Shown one piece after another: positions 41,062-51,161 of a stretch of 64,000 bases of DNA. The notes beneath the pieces are model-generated. The model searched no databases. It had not been told where the DNA came from and was given only the letters and a program-made list of their open reading frames with translations. The stretch lies in the NCBI RefSeq assembly GCF_001641265.1, contig NW_020167526.1, positions 1,178,001-1,242,000 of the forward strand, in the 5' to 3' direction. The position numbers and the translations under genes are program-made. The stretch comes from Pseudogymnoascus destructans. Lineage: Eukaryota > Ascomycota > Leotiomycetes > Thelebolales > Thelebolaceae. Numbering within the stretch: the first letter of the stretch is position 1; every line of letters begins with the position of its first letter.

Positions 41062-41755
41062 TGTCATACTGACATTCGTTGCACTCAGTTTGCTATCAAA
41101 CTCAAGAGCAAACTTAGAAATCTCCTCCTCAAACCTACAAGTCACTATACATATTTTGGCTTGTCACACCAACAACAAGAGCAATACTACTCAACGATTG
41201 CTACAACCCTCTATGATTCATTACACGTCATTGCTCCTTAGATACCCACAAGATTGGTTAAGTTATGACATAATTTGTCTATAGGGGTACTCTGACCTTG
41301 GACCTCCTTTCACTTCCTATAGGCTAGGAACCTAGGAGATGGTTCTATGGGATTCTCTTACGTCGACTACAGTTAACAAGCCTGGTTAGTCATGGAAAGT
41401 CTTGGAAAATGAGAGAACTACACTCCTTTAGCATAAATAGGATTGCCCTTTCCTTAAGAAAGGGCAAGCAGACAATACAGTAAATCGACTATCACATACT
41501 TCCACGTCTTTTCCAAGCTTCCAAGTATTGATCTTGTTACTCCTTGTTTCTGAAAAGTCAGTGAGGTGCTAACCTCTGACTTATCCCTGAGTTCTCAGAC
41601 TCAACATTTGTTACAACTTGTCTAAACCACTCCACTATATCATACACCTGATTGCTGCGTTGTGGAATAGTCTAAGCTACGACCCTTTGGCTATCTAAGA
41701 CAGTGTGTTGTCTTAGTAAAATCATCCCTTCCTTGGGTGGCTAGATTCTCACATC
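41062..41755 (+). repeat. Gypsy-1-family LTR, left part (split by hAT)
   Basis: Begins TGTCATACTGACATTCG and follows the LTR to GCTAGATTCTCACATC, where the hAT element sits. The last ~19 bp resume at 47417-47435. Confidence 0.9.
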
Positions 41756-42219
41756 CAGTGTTGCCAATAGTGCGGCTTGGCAGTATATTGCTAGGAAATT
41801 CCCATATTGTATTGCCACAATACGGCCAAAGGCCATATTGTATTGTCACAATATGGCGCTAATAAAGCTTGGCAATACAGTATAATATAACAATATAAAT
41901 ATAAACAATATAAACAATATAAACAATATGGACATCACGTGACAACAATAGTGCAGAATATCACGTGTTTAAGTTACCCCTATTGCTTTTATAGTACTAC
42001 TTATTATAGTACTATTGTTTTGATAGTACTACTTATTGTAGTACTATCAACACCTGTTATGATGTTAAGCTATAACCTCACTATTTTGCCCTTCCTTTCT
42101 TCTTTCTTCTTTCTTCTACATCGTTACTATATGCAAGATCAGTAAGTACGACAATAGTACTATCTATAATACTATTAATTACTATTTTATGTTATATACT
42201 AACTTGAAAATAGGCAAAT

Positions 42220-44084
42220 ATGGCACCGCCATCAAAGTTTCCTGCTGTAATGGCACAACCACGCATACTAGAAGGCCCTCCTGATATTTCTCTAGCCGAC
42301 TTTCAACAATTCAAAGGCTCTAGAAAGAGTCAAGCTTTAGCTGAAATGGCTCATTCTCGCGCTGTTGTCGCCCTTGCTGCTTGCTCCCGCTGCATGAAAG
42401 GCACAGTAAAGCATGAGTTTGCTTGCTGCACTATAAACACTACTGCCCACCCTGATGGCCGCTGCACCAACTGTGCCCACTTTACGGGTACAGGGTCGTG
42501 CTCTTTCCTTGGCGCTGCTGGTTCTGGTGTCGCTGCTGGTCGTCCTCCTCCTGCTGCACCCCGTCTTGTCATCTCTGCACCCCGCCCTGTTGGTGCTGCT
42601 GCACCCCGCCTTGTTGTCTCTGCGCCCCGCCTCATCGTTTCTGCGCCCCGCCTCGTCGTTGTCATACTGACATTCGTTGCACTCAGTTTGCTATCAAACT
42701 CAAGAGCAAACTTGGAAATCTCCTCCTCAAACCTACAAGTCACTATACATATTTTGGCTTATCACACCAACAACAAGAGCAATACTACTCAACGATTGCT
42801 ACAACCATCTATGATTCATTACACGTCATCGCTCCTTAGTTACTGGGCCGATATTACCACATAGCATATCTCTACAACCCTCTATGATTCATTACATGAC
42901 ATCACTCATATTACCACATGACATATCTCTACCAACTAGAGGCCTAGGAGCATGAACAATAGCTCTAAAAGCTCCTACGAACCTCTATGATTCATTACAT
43001 GTCATCGCTCTTTAGTTACCCACAAGATTGGTTAAGTTATGACATAATTTGTCTGTGACATAATTTGTCTATGACATAATTTGTCTATGACATAATTTGT
43101 CTATAGGGGTACTCTGACCTTGGACCTCCTTTTACTTCCTATAGGCTACGAACCTAAGAGATGGTTCTATGGGATTCTCTTACATCGACTACAGTTACCA
43201 AGCCTGGTAAGTCATGGAAAGTCTTGGAAAATGAGAGAACTACATTCCTTTAGCATAAATAGGATTGCCCTTTCCTTAAGAAAGGGCAAGCAGACAATAC
43301 AGTAAATCGACTATCACATACTTCCACGTCTTTTCCAAGCTTCCAAGCATTCATCTTGTTACTCCTTGTTTCTGAAAAGTCAGTGAGGTGTTAACCCCTG
43401 ACTTACCCCTGAGTTCCCAGACTCAACATTTGTTGCAACTTGTCTGAACCACTTCACTACATAACACACCTGATTGCTGCGTTGTGGAATAGTCTAAGCT
43501 ACAACCCTTTGGCTCTGTTTTCTAAGACAGTGTGTTGTCTTAGTAAATTCATCCCTTCCTTGGGTGGCTAGATTCTCACATCTGGTGCACCCACCATTAC
43601 AGTCGTCTCTGCGTCCCGCCCTGTTGGTGCTGCCTCACCAGCATGGGGCCCAGCGAGTTTAGAAGCGAAAGATGGGGGAAATGAGGGAGATGAGGGGGAT
43701 GAGGGGGATTGGGGGGAGAAGGAGGTAGAGATGGTTGGAGCTAGTGGTGAGAGACAGGCAGTTTTGGGTCTTACTTACCGTGAGGCTGAGGATGAGTGGC
43801 TTCAGGCTGGGTGTCGCCGCCTCTTTGCTCGGGAGATTGCCCTAATCCTTCGGATTAGGCGTGATATTCTTGGCACTGACGCTGGCTCATTAGATGCCTT
43901 GGCTGAGGCCCTTCAGAGTTATGAGAGAGAGTCCCATGTTGGGGATCCTGACCTCCTCAAACCCATCCTTCCTAATGGGGATGATGATTTATTCATCATT
44001 CCTCAGAGGTCGGCTCCTCGTGCTTGTCAGAGTGTAGAGGAGGTAGAGGAGGATCAGAGGTTGTTACGTAGAAGAAGTTTATAG
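42220..44084 (+). pseudogene. hAT passenger gene with cysteine-cluster domain, broken by a solo LTR
   Basis: The frame runs 42220-42659, is interrupted by the LTR (42660-43601) and its GTCGT duplication, and continues in phase from 43607 to the stop at 44084. Without the insertion it would encode about 305 aa with no stop. Residues about 52-90 carry C-x2-C…CC…C-x2-C…C (ACSRCMKGTVKHEFACC, then CTNCAHF and CSF), which resembles from memory the fungal cysteine-cluster domain listed as DUF3716. Next come tandem SAPRLVV-like repeats, an acidic stretch (EGDEGDEGD) and a conserved-looking C-terminal helix region (AREIALILRIRRDIL). It is not a transposase; the role in the element is unknown. Confidence 0.7.
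42660..43601 (+). repeat. Solo LTR of the Gypsy-1 family with GTCGT target duplication
   Basis: 942 bp, TGTCATAC…CCATTACA, flanked by GTCGT at 42655-42659 and 43602-43606. It contains four tandem copies of the ATGACATAATTTGTCT-type unit (about 43034-43103). Confidence 0.95.
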
Positions 44085-44347
44085 TACTATAGTACTATTA
44101 AATGTCACAAACCTAGAGTGACGCTTGTGTAGTTGGTGCAGTTAGTGCAGCTCGTGTAGTTAGCATCACTTGACCTGGCAAATTGACTGTGATGCCTGTC
44201 TGCGCCATAATACTGTAGACAGTAAGGTATTATGCTGTAGTATACTATATATAATAATTTAGAAACTAATAGCATTAATATAGAATGAAATAGTAATAGT
44301 ACTACTCATCATCATCAATCCAAGAATTAGTCGAAAGATTTAGCCAT
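44085..44347. other. Convergent spacer in the hAT element
   Basis: AT-rich sequence with GTAGTTGGTGCAGTTAGTGCAG short repeats and AGTACT palindromes. The last bases, read on the minus strand, may encode the last codons of the transposase (MAKSFD). Confidence 0.4.
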
Positions 44348-45283
44348 TGTAATGGTGGGTGCACCAGATATGAGAATCTAGCCACCCAAGGAAGGGATGA
44401 ATTTACTAAGACAACACACTGTCTTAGGAAACAGAGCCAAAGGGTTGTAGCTTAGACTATTCCACAACGCAGCAATCAGGTGTATGATGTGGTGAAGTGG
44501 TTTAGACAAGTTGCAACAAATGTTGAGTCTGAGAACTCAGGGGTAAGTCAGAGGTTAGCACCTCACTGACTTTTCAAAAACAGAGAATAACAAGATCAAT
44601 GCTTGGAAGCTTGGAAAAGACGTAGAAGTATGTGCTAGTCGATTTACTGTATTGCCTGCTTGCCCTTTCTTAAGGAAAGGGCAATCCTATTTATGCCAAA
44701 GGAGAGTAGTTCTCTCATTTTCCATGACTTTCCATGACTAACCAGGCTTGGTAAATGTATTAGAAATCAAGTGCGACCCACAACTAGCTTGCTAATCATG
44801 TAGTGAACGTAAGAGAATCCCATAGAACCATCTCTTGGGTTCCTAGCCTATAGGAAGTGAAAAGGAGGTCCAAGGTCAGAGTACCTATAGATAAATTATG
44901 TCATAACTTAACCAATCTTGTGGGTAACTAAGGAGCGATGACGTGTAATGAATCATAGAGGGTTGTAGAAGCTTCTAGAGCTATCGTTCATGTTCCTAGG
45001 CCTCTAGTTGGTAGATATATGCCATGTGGTAGTATTGGCCCACCCCCTTAAGGAGGAGATTTTCTTAATAACTTGTTCAATGAGTGTTCAAATGATATGC
45101 CGTGATGTATGTAGCATAAACAGATGTAGTAGAAGAGTTTGCAGCAATCGTTGAGTAGTATTGCTTCTGTTGTTGGTGTGATAAGCCAAGATATGTATGG
45201 TGACTTGTAGGTTTGAGGAGGAGATTTCTAAGTTTGCTCTTGAGTTTGATAGCAAACTGAGTGCAACGAATGTCAGTATGACA
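44348..45283 (-). repeat. Gypsy-1-family LTR, reverse, inside the hAT transposase
   Basis: 936 bp, very close to the Gypsy-1 LTR itself: it shares the CTGTTTATGCTACATACATCACGG block that other solo LTRs lack. The flanks GCCAT and TCCTT do not match. The transposase is interrupted after …ERLFSGAKITITD, and the family's next ~15-20 residues are missing, so the insertion is associated with a small deletion. Confidence 0.93.
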
Positions 45284-47123
45284 TCCTTCAATCTGTAATT
45301 GTGATCTTTGCCCCTGAGAATAAACGTTCAGGCTCAGCACTCATTGCAGGTATTGATAAGATATCAAGAGCCATCTTTTGGAGGTTTGGATATGCTATCC
45401 GCTGAGCGCCTTCCATCCACCAACCCTGAGCATCACATTCAGGGGTAACTGGAGCTTGGCAGTATTTCAAATACTCATCTTGAATAGCTGGTTGACGGCG
45501 TTTTTGTGTAGCCCACTCCTCAAATGCGCTCTTCTTATTTTGAGGTTGAATTGCAGCTATAATTGATGGTTCAATTGTTGGCTTGTAATGCTCATCCCAT
45601 AGTGATTGAACAGCTATCTTTGCTGGTGTTACCCAGTTAATAGGCCAATTCTCTTCGCAATACTTCCATTTTTGACTTGGAATGAGTATTCCAGCAGCAA
45701 TATACGCAGAAGACCTATAAAGTGTTAGTACTATAGACTATTGATAGTACTATTACATACCGCTCAGTTAGTGCATAATACTTGTCTATAACCTTCCAAG
45801 CTGAGTTGAAACATGGGCTAAGTATTATATCGTCTTGAAATTGTTGTTTGCCTTTCTCTAATTGCTCGAGAAGGAATTCCATAGATAATAATACCTGTTC
45901 TAGTGTAGCTTCTCGGCCTTCTGTAGCTAACGTCACTTCATGAAAGAACTGGAGGCAGTCATGGATGTGTGATAGTATTATCCAATCACTCTCTGTCAAT
46001 TCGTCTTGGCTTAGGTCGTAGTACTCCTTGTGACAGTATCCATTGATAGCTTTCTTCATATTGTCATCAAGAGCATTATGAAGCATCAAGTACCATGAGT
46101 TCCATCGAGTCTTGTTATCCCGAGCAAGCCTTTTACCATCACTATACTTCTCAAACGTTGCCTGGCGTTGGGGAGAACGTTGAATATACACTACAATATT
46201 ATGTAGCTTCCCTAGCGGGCCTGCATTCCTCCATGTTTCAACCTGTACTTGTGATGCTTCTTGAGAGTTGTTATCCATCATGAAATACCCAACTTTTGAT
46301 AATATACCATACTCTTCAAGTACAGTATATATTAATTGGGCTTGATTGTCACCTGTATGCTGTCCTTCTAGCTCTCGTAGCGATAGTACCGACTGTCGAA
46401 GCCCTTCATTCTCCCCAATGTAGTGTGCAATTAGACCCATTAATGCCTTTGTGTTTGGAGATGTCCATAAGTCAACGGTAAGATGGATCTTCGACTGAGA
46501 TGACTGCAAAGCTTGCTGAATCTTGACCCTCTCTTGCTTGTATCTTCGAACTACCCATTCTCGTATAGTACTATGGCTTCGAGGTAAAGACTCTTCACTA
46601 TTAACATTTAAGAAATGTATTAAGTCTCAGAATTCAGGGCGTTGGACAATTGTGAATGATAATGAGCATCTAGCAATAAGTCAGACAAGTAGCTGCTCAA
46701 ATGTTGGAGCATCAAAGTCGGTATCTCGTCGCCGTTTATATGGGTTACTTATTCCACTTGAGAAGGCGCTTGAAATACTCATCTGCATGTTCTTAACTTG
46801 TAACTCCTTTGAAGTATCTGTCACTTGGTGTAAATCTGTCAAGTGCTTTGCTGGAGCAGCTGTACCACCCGACCCTTTGTATTGTTTAGTACAATATAAG
46901 CATTGCCAAATGCACTTGTTAGCATCCTCTATTAATGAAGGGCTCTTATTGTGTTGCCAAACCCATGAGGTTCGTACTCGTTGGGTTGTTGATGAAATTG
47001 AAGGTACTATAGTACTATCAAGGTCTAGTTGTGAGGACTGTAACTAGAACACATCAGCATTGTCTTGGAAGCTGCTAGTATTAAGAGAAGATAAATTACT
47101 AGAATCTGCATTTGTTGAAGCCA
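45284..47123 (-). pseudogene. hAT transposase relic
   Basis: Minus-strand order: a BED-type zinc finger (VRTSWVWQH…CLYCTKQYKGSGGTAAPAKHL, about 46990-46830); the start of the catalytic domain (KIHLTVDLWTSPNTKALMGLIAHY, near 46500-46420); VGYFMMDNNS; RWNSWYLML; and the C-terminal hAT dimerisation region (PNLQKMALDILSIPAMSAEPERLFSGAK, 45400-45300). There are several stops (after NADVF, EQLLV and PEF) and the C-terminus is cut by the LTR. The largest unbroken piece is 45715-46509, 264 codons. Confidence 0.85.
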
Positions 47124-47416
47124 TAGTACTACTATATAATAGTAATAGTACTACGCGTGCAGAGTTTTCAACGGCACTTATCTACTAGCTTATAGCTATA
47201 TTTAACATCATTATCATCACGTGTATTATAATAAGCGATATTGTTTATATTGTTTATATTGGCAATATAATGTGGGGCATATCATATTGCCAAGGAATGA
47301 AGGAAGGCCATATCATATTGCCAAGCATATTGTTTATATTGCCAAGACTCATATTGCGATATATATCGCAATATACTGCCAAGAACCAATATACTACTGG
47401 CAACACTGCTCACATC

Positions 47417-47435
47417 TGATGCACCCACCATTACA
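47417..47435 (+). repeat. Gypsy-1-family LTR, last 19 bp after hAT
   Basis: TGATGCACCCACCATTACA completes the LTR broken at 41755. Confidence 0.85.
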
Positions 47436-47641
47436 CCTCTGACTTATCCCTGAGTTCTCAGACTCAACATTTGTACAACTTGTCTAAACCACTCCACTAC
47501 ATCATACACTTCATTGCTGCGTTGTGGAATAGTCTAAGCTACAACCCTTTGGCTCTGTTTCCTAAGACAGTGTGTTGTCTTAGTAAAATCATCCCTTCCT
47601 TGGGTGGCTAGATTCTCACATCTGGTGCACCCACCATTACA
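47436..47641 (+). repeat. Second truncated LTR directly abutting the first
   Basis: Starts mid-LTR at CCTCTGACTTATCCCTGAG and ends CCATTACA. It abuts the complete LTR end without spacer, so two LTR 3' ends lie in tandem 206 bp apart. Confidence 0.85.
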
Positions 47642-47761
47642 CCTATGCATGTAGGGGCAATAGTTAGGACTAAGGCTAGGGTGAGGCTAGTGATTTTAGT
47701 GCTAAGTTCCTAGTGTAGTGCGAAAGGTTTAGGTCGCTAGAGTAGAGCACCCTGCTCTACT

Positions 47762-48302
47762 TGTAATGCTGACTTCTAAATGATAGAAGACATAGAGGTT
47801 TTGTAAGGATGCCTGTCCCTCAGTGACGGAAAGGATCTGAGTCGGGCAGGTTACGGTCACATGATAAGAGTAAAGGCAGGTTAGCCGAGTCGGGCCCGTT
47901 TCGGATACTTAAGGAGATTGACCCAACGGGGGTTCCTCTCTTCATCTTTTCTGTATCCTTCATAGTAGACCTATAGGATAGCATCCGTTTAGCCTCCGAC
48001 TCGCACTCTCATATGCTATTACTGTGAGCTGGGTGCCCTGTGTCCTTACAGGTTTCTTGTATAAGGTTGACTTAACAGAGGAGGCAGGGTATTAAACACA
48101 AAGGCTTTCTAAGTAACATGTTATAGTATTGTAAAGAATACTATATTAAGTTGAGCACGAAGCTCCTATCTAAGGGAATACTATCTACTTATATAGTGGC
48201 GTCATGCTAAAGGGATATTAGAGATATCATAGATAACAAATATCTAACATATCCTCTGCTATCCATCATGTGAGGTTGTAGCTGTAAATGCTAGCTGTAA
48301 CA
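47762..48302 (-). repeat. Solo LTR related to Gypsy-2 with CTACT target duplication
   Basis: Begins TGTAATGCTGACTTCTAAATGATAG, the reverse complement of the Gypsy-2 LTR end. After an internal insertion it continues GTTTCTTGTATAAGG… to ACTTATATAGTGGCGTCATGC and ends CTGTAACA. CTACT is present at 47757-47761 and 48303-48307. Its own sequence is about 287 bp after removing the nested LTR. Confidence 0.8.
47802..48050. repeat. 249-bp solo LTR nested in the Gypsy-2-like LTR
   Basis: TGTAAGGA…TCCTTACA inverted ends, with GGTTT duplicated at 47797-47801 and 48051-48055. No similarity to the other LTRs in the window, so it is a further LTR family. Confidence 0.85.
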
Positions 48303-48930
48303 CTACTATAATAAGGAGTCTTATGTCCTGCTTTAGAGCAGTCCTATAGCTATAGCTAGAGCCTATAGCGTAGAAGGTTACAATAGCTGCTCTGCTGCTA
48401 GAAACGGACGAGGGACCCTAGCTCCCTAAAGAGAAGCCCCTAAGTTTTTTAGGGTCTTAGCCACATCCGCCTAGCTAACAGATTTCGGCCCTATAGAGGT
48501 AGCTGCTAGTGAGGGCTAGCTTCTAAGGTAGATAGGGGCATAGTTAGAAGTTTCTACATATAGAGAGGTAGTGAGAAAGCTGACTACCTTGTTATAGAGG
48601 TTGTAGGTGAAAGTGTGCTGCTCTAGTAGCTTGTAGGAGGACACAAACTTGTCTACTATGCTAGCAAAATCGTACATAACTATGTGCTATATCTTAGCTT
48701 CCCTTTCGATGGCATTAAGTTGGCTACTAATGGCTGATGTTGCTTCGTGACTGTTAGGCGCGCTTTCACCTAAGCAAGGCGTAGAGGAGGAACAGTATTA
48801 GTACTAAGTGTCCTCTGCTATCTCTTAGAAGTGCGGTTGAGGTTGGATGGTGGTTGTGGTTCCTAGGGGCCTAGATCTAGCCGTTAGGGGGTTGAGGCCT
48901 CCATTACCACCTAGGGATGCTCGAAAGGAG
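48303..48930 (-). pseudogene. LINE relic, 5' part (ORF1-like)
   Basis: Minus-strand frame with stops reads …YDFASIVDKFVSSYKLLEQHTFTYNLYNKVVSFL… and SVS*ADVAKTLKNLGASL, the style of the N-terminal ORF1 protein in Tad1-like LINEs. It has the same TA-rich decay as 39872-41061. The endonuclease and reverse transcriptase part is missing. Confidence 0.45.
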
Positions 48931-49985
48931 CATGAATGGATGGAGATGGGAGTTATAATGCGTAATTGACTGGAAGTATAGCCCTGAGGGTCTGGGGAAA
49001 AGTTGTGAGCAATTTGTCAATTTGAGAAAATAGTTGTAGGTGCAGTTCGGGACAAGATTGGGTGGTGAGGAGGTCGAGGCAACCCATAGGCGCCCGCGCT
49101 CCCTGCAAGATTGAGTACGTGGGATATGATACTGCAACCCGCAGCCAGAAGCAAAAGAGCAAACGGAAAGTTTACGCGCAATTCCTGTACAGAGTACCTA
49201 AGTGCAGGCCACTAAGCCAGGATCGAAGCTCAGAGACTCCCCCGCCCGCTCCTTGTAACTTACCGGCAAAGAAGCAAAAGAGGCGTCGCCCGCAAATTAA
49301 CAGATCCCTGGCATACCTCCCCAGTGTGATCGTGCGCACATGGCGGCGGCACCGCTGAAACCCAGAGCCTAAAAAGGGGCGCGCGGTGGGCGAGATTGGG
49401 TGTGCAACGGCCGGTTTCCGCACCACGAGGCTGCGGGGATGTTCTGGAGACGACTCCGGGCACGAGGGGAGATTTGCGTACATATTGCGCTGTATATTTG
49501 CAGATGAGCACACTGCACAGGACGCACAGCACTCTAACTCACCGGGACACACACGTTTTCGACTTACAAATACTCGACATACTCGAGTATCAGTGGCGCA
49601 CCATTGTGCAAGGGTTTCACAGCGAAGGGGGCGAAGAGTGCCCTCGGGTGCGCTGTACTCTCCAATTCTGTGCGACAGACGGAGACGCACAGAAGCCCAA
49701 TATTGCACATGCGCCATCTGCCCAATGTATACTCTACGAAGACGAGCACAGTACAGTCCCCTAACCATCATCTCTCCTTCCTAACAATAGCATCGAAAAG
49801 GGGCATCTTTTCATTACCACTCATCCCACGGATGTACACCCCATCCCGCGGCCAACCGAGCCTCAGCACCCGACAAACTCCCGACCACCACCTCTGGCAC
49901 CCACCCGGCCCGTGATCAAGATCGGATCTCGATCTGCACCACGACCGCTGTGAGGTCCCGCAAGTCTGGACTATACCGCAACACT
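48931..49985. other. Intergenic sequence
   Basis: About 1 kb with overlapping open frames on both strands of normal GC content (for example 49172-49771 minus, 49386-49784 plus). No domain, splice pattern or repeat was recognised. I do not call a gene. Confidence 0.3.
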
Positions 49986-49989
49986 AAAA

Positions 49990-50994
49990 ATGTGAATCCA
50001 CACCCGTGCGCGCGTATAGCCATTTATTTACTCAGCACCGCCATCTCGGCACACCCTAACAATTGTTGTATTCCAAGCTTTCGAATTATGCTTCCATATG
50101 CCTCCTATTCCTGAAACATCGATTCCTTGTAAAGCTCGTGGCTTTTTAGCTTTTCTAATAAACCAAGGTTGGATTCGGTCTTCTCCTGTTGCGTTCGTAC
50201 ATAAAATACCCATTATTCGTGCTTTATCCTTCTTGACGCCTAGAATACTCTGAAAAAGGAGACCTCCCGAGGGTCTCATACGCTAGAATAATCCAGTTTC
50301 ATCCATGTTATATATATCCTTCTCTTCATATTGCTTTGTAATAAGCCGTAGCCCTTCCATCGCTACCTCTACATTAGGAATTGACCCTGCTTCGCTGTGT
50401 TGAAATCGTGCTCGAATACCATGCCGTTTCTTGAAATTTTCAAGCCACCGAGTACTAAATTCTAGCTCGGGTTTCTCCCTATAATGAGGGAGTTGATGCT
50501 AGACCTCGAGCCTTTTCTCGAAGGATTTCGCCTATAGTAAACGCCCCGTTTGGTTCAACTCGAAGCTGCTAATGCCAAAGGACCTCTTCGAGCTCAGGCC
50601 AAAAGCCGGAACGGATACGAAGGGCAGACGTCGATATAGCTCCGGCTTCAGTATCTAGCCTCTCAAAAGTGGCGCTCAAGGACTCAGAAATAGTAGACTG
50701 GCTTACTTTATGGCCGTACATCTCCTGGAACCACTGTATACAGGCTTTCTGTGTAGGCGTAGGGTGCTGTCGATGGGCCCATCGACGTAAGGCACGCCGT
50801 TGCTCAATTGTAATACCCTGCCGAGCCATTTTACACATACAAAATATAACGATTTTATTACATATCACGGAACGATATCGTAGTATTGTAAAAGGAGTCA
50901 AAAATTACATATAAAAAGCCAGCGTGGCCTCAACATTATCGCTATATAGGAAATATCGGCTAATAGGAGATCGCTATAACAGGGGTCCTACTGT
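49990..50994 (-). pseudogene. Pogo/Fot-type transposase relic, 3'-truncated
   Basis: Minus strand, starting just inside a terminal repeat TACAGTAGGACCCCTGTTAT (ending at about 50994), of the kind seen on fungal Fot/Pot elements. It encodes a CENP-B-type N-terminal helix-turn-helix (MARQGITIEQRRALRRWAH, from 50829), a second DNA-binding block (LEFSTRWLENFKKRHGI), and the start of the DDE domain (DIYNMDETGLF, then LGVKKDKARIMGILCTNATGED near 50200). Stops occur after EVLWH and TGLF. It ends at KAWNTTIVR, so the catalytic domain and the other terminal repeat are lost. Confidence 0.8.
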
Positions 50995-51161
50995 AGCACG
51001 CGGCACGTGGTTGGGTCTTGGCGCGGGACGAAAACCGGGGTGTGTAAGTGTAGGGGCCGGATGGGGGATAGAGGGATTGGAATTGGTCCAGTCTCTCTCC
51101 CGCTCTCTTCCCCTTGCCACATTTCCAACCCGTACCGACACGGCCAATCGCCGGGCACTTA

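Larger units (their letters stand above)
41756..47408. mobile_element. hAT transposon with passenger gene, 5653 bp
   Basis: The ends are CAGTGTTGCCA and, inverted, TGGCAACACTG, the classic hAT terminal repeat. CTCACATC is duplicated at 41748-41755 and 47409-47416, a perfect 8-bp hAT target duplication inside an LTR. Subterminal regions repeat ATATTGCCAAG-like words. It holds a plus-strand passenger gene (42220-44084) and a minus-strand transposase relic (45284-47123), converging. Solo LTRs at 42660-43601 and 44348-45283 interrupt each. About 14 AGTACT palindromes are scattered through it. Confidence 0.93.

Noticed and set aside
49172..49784. Long overlapping open frames on both strands
   Set aside because: Overlap in several frames reflects base composition; no domain or intron pattern favours any of them.
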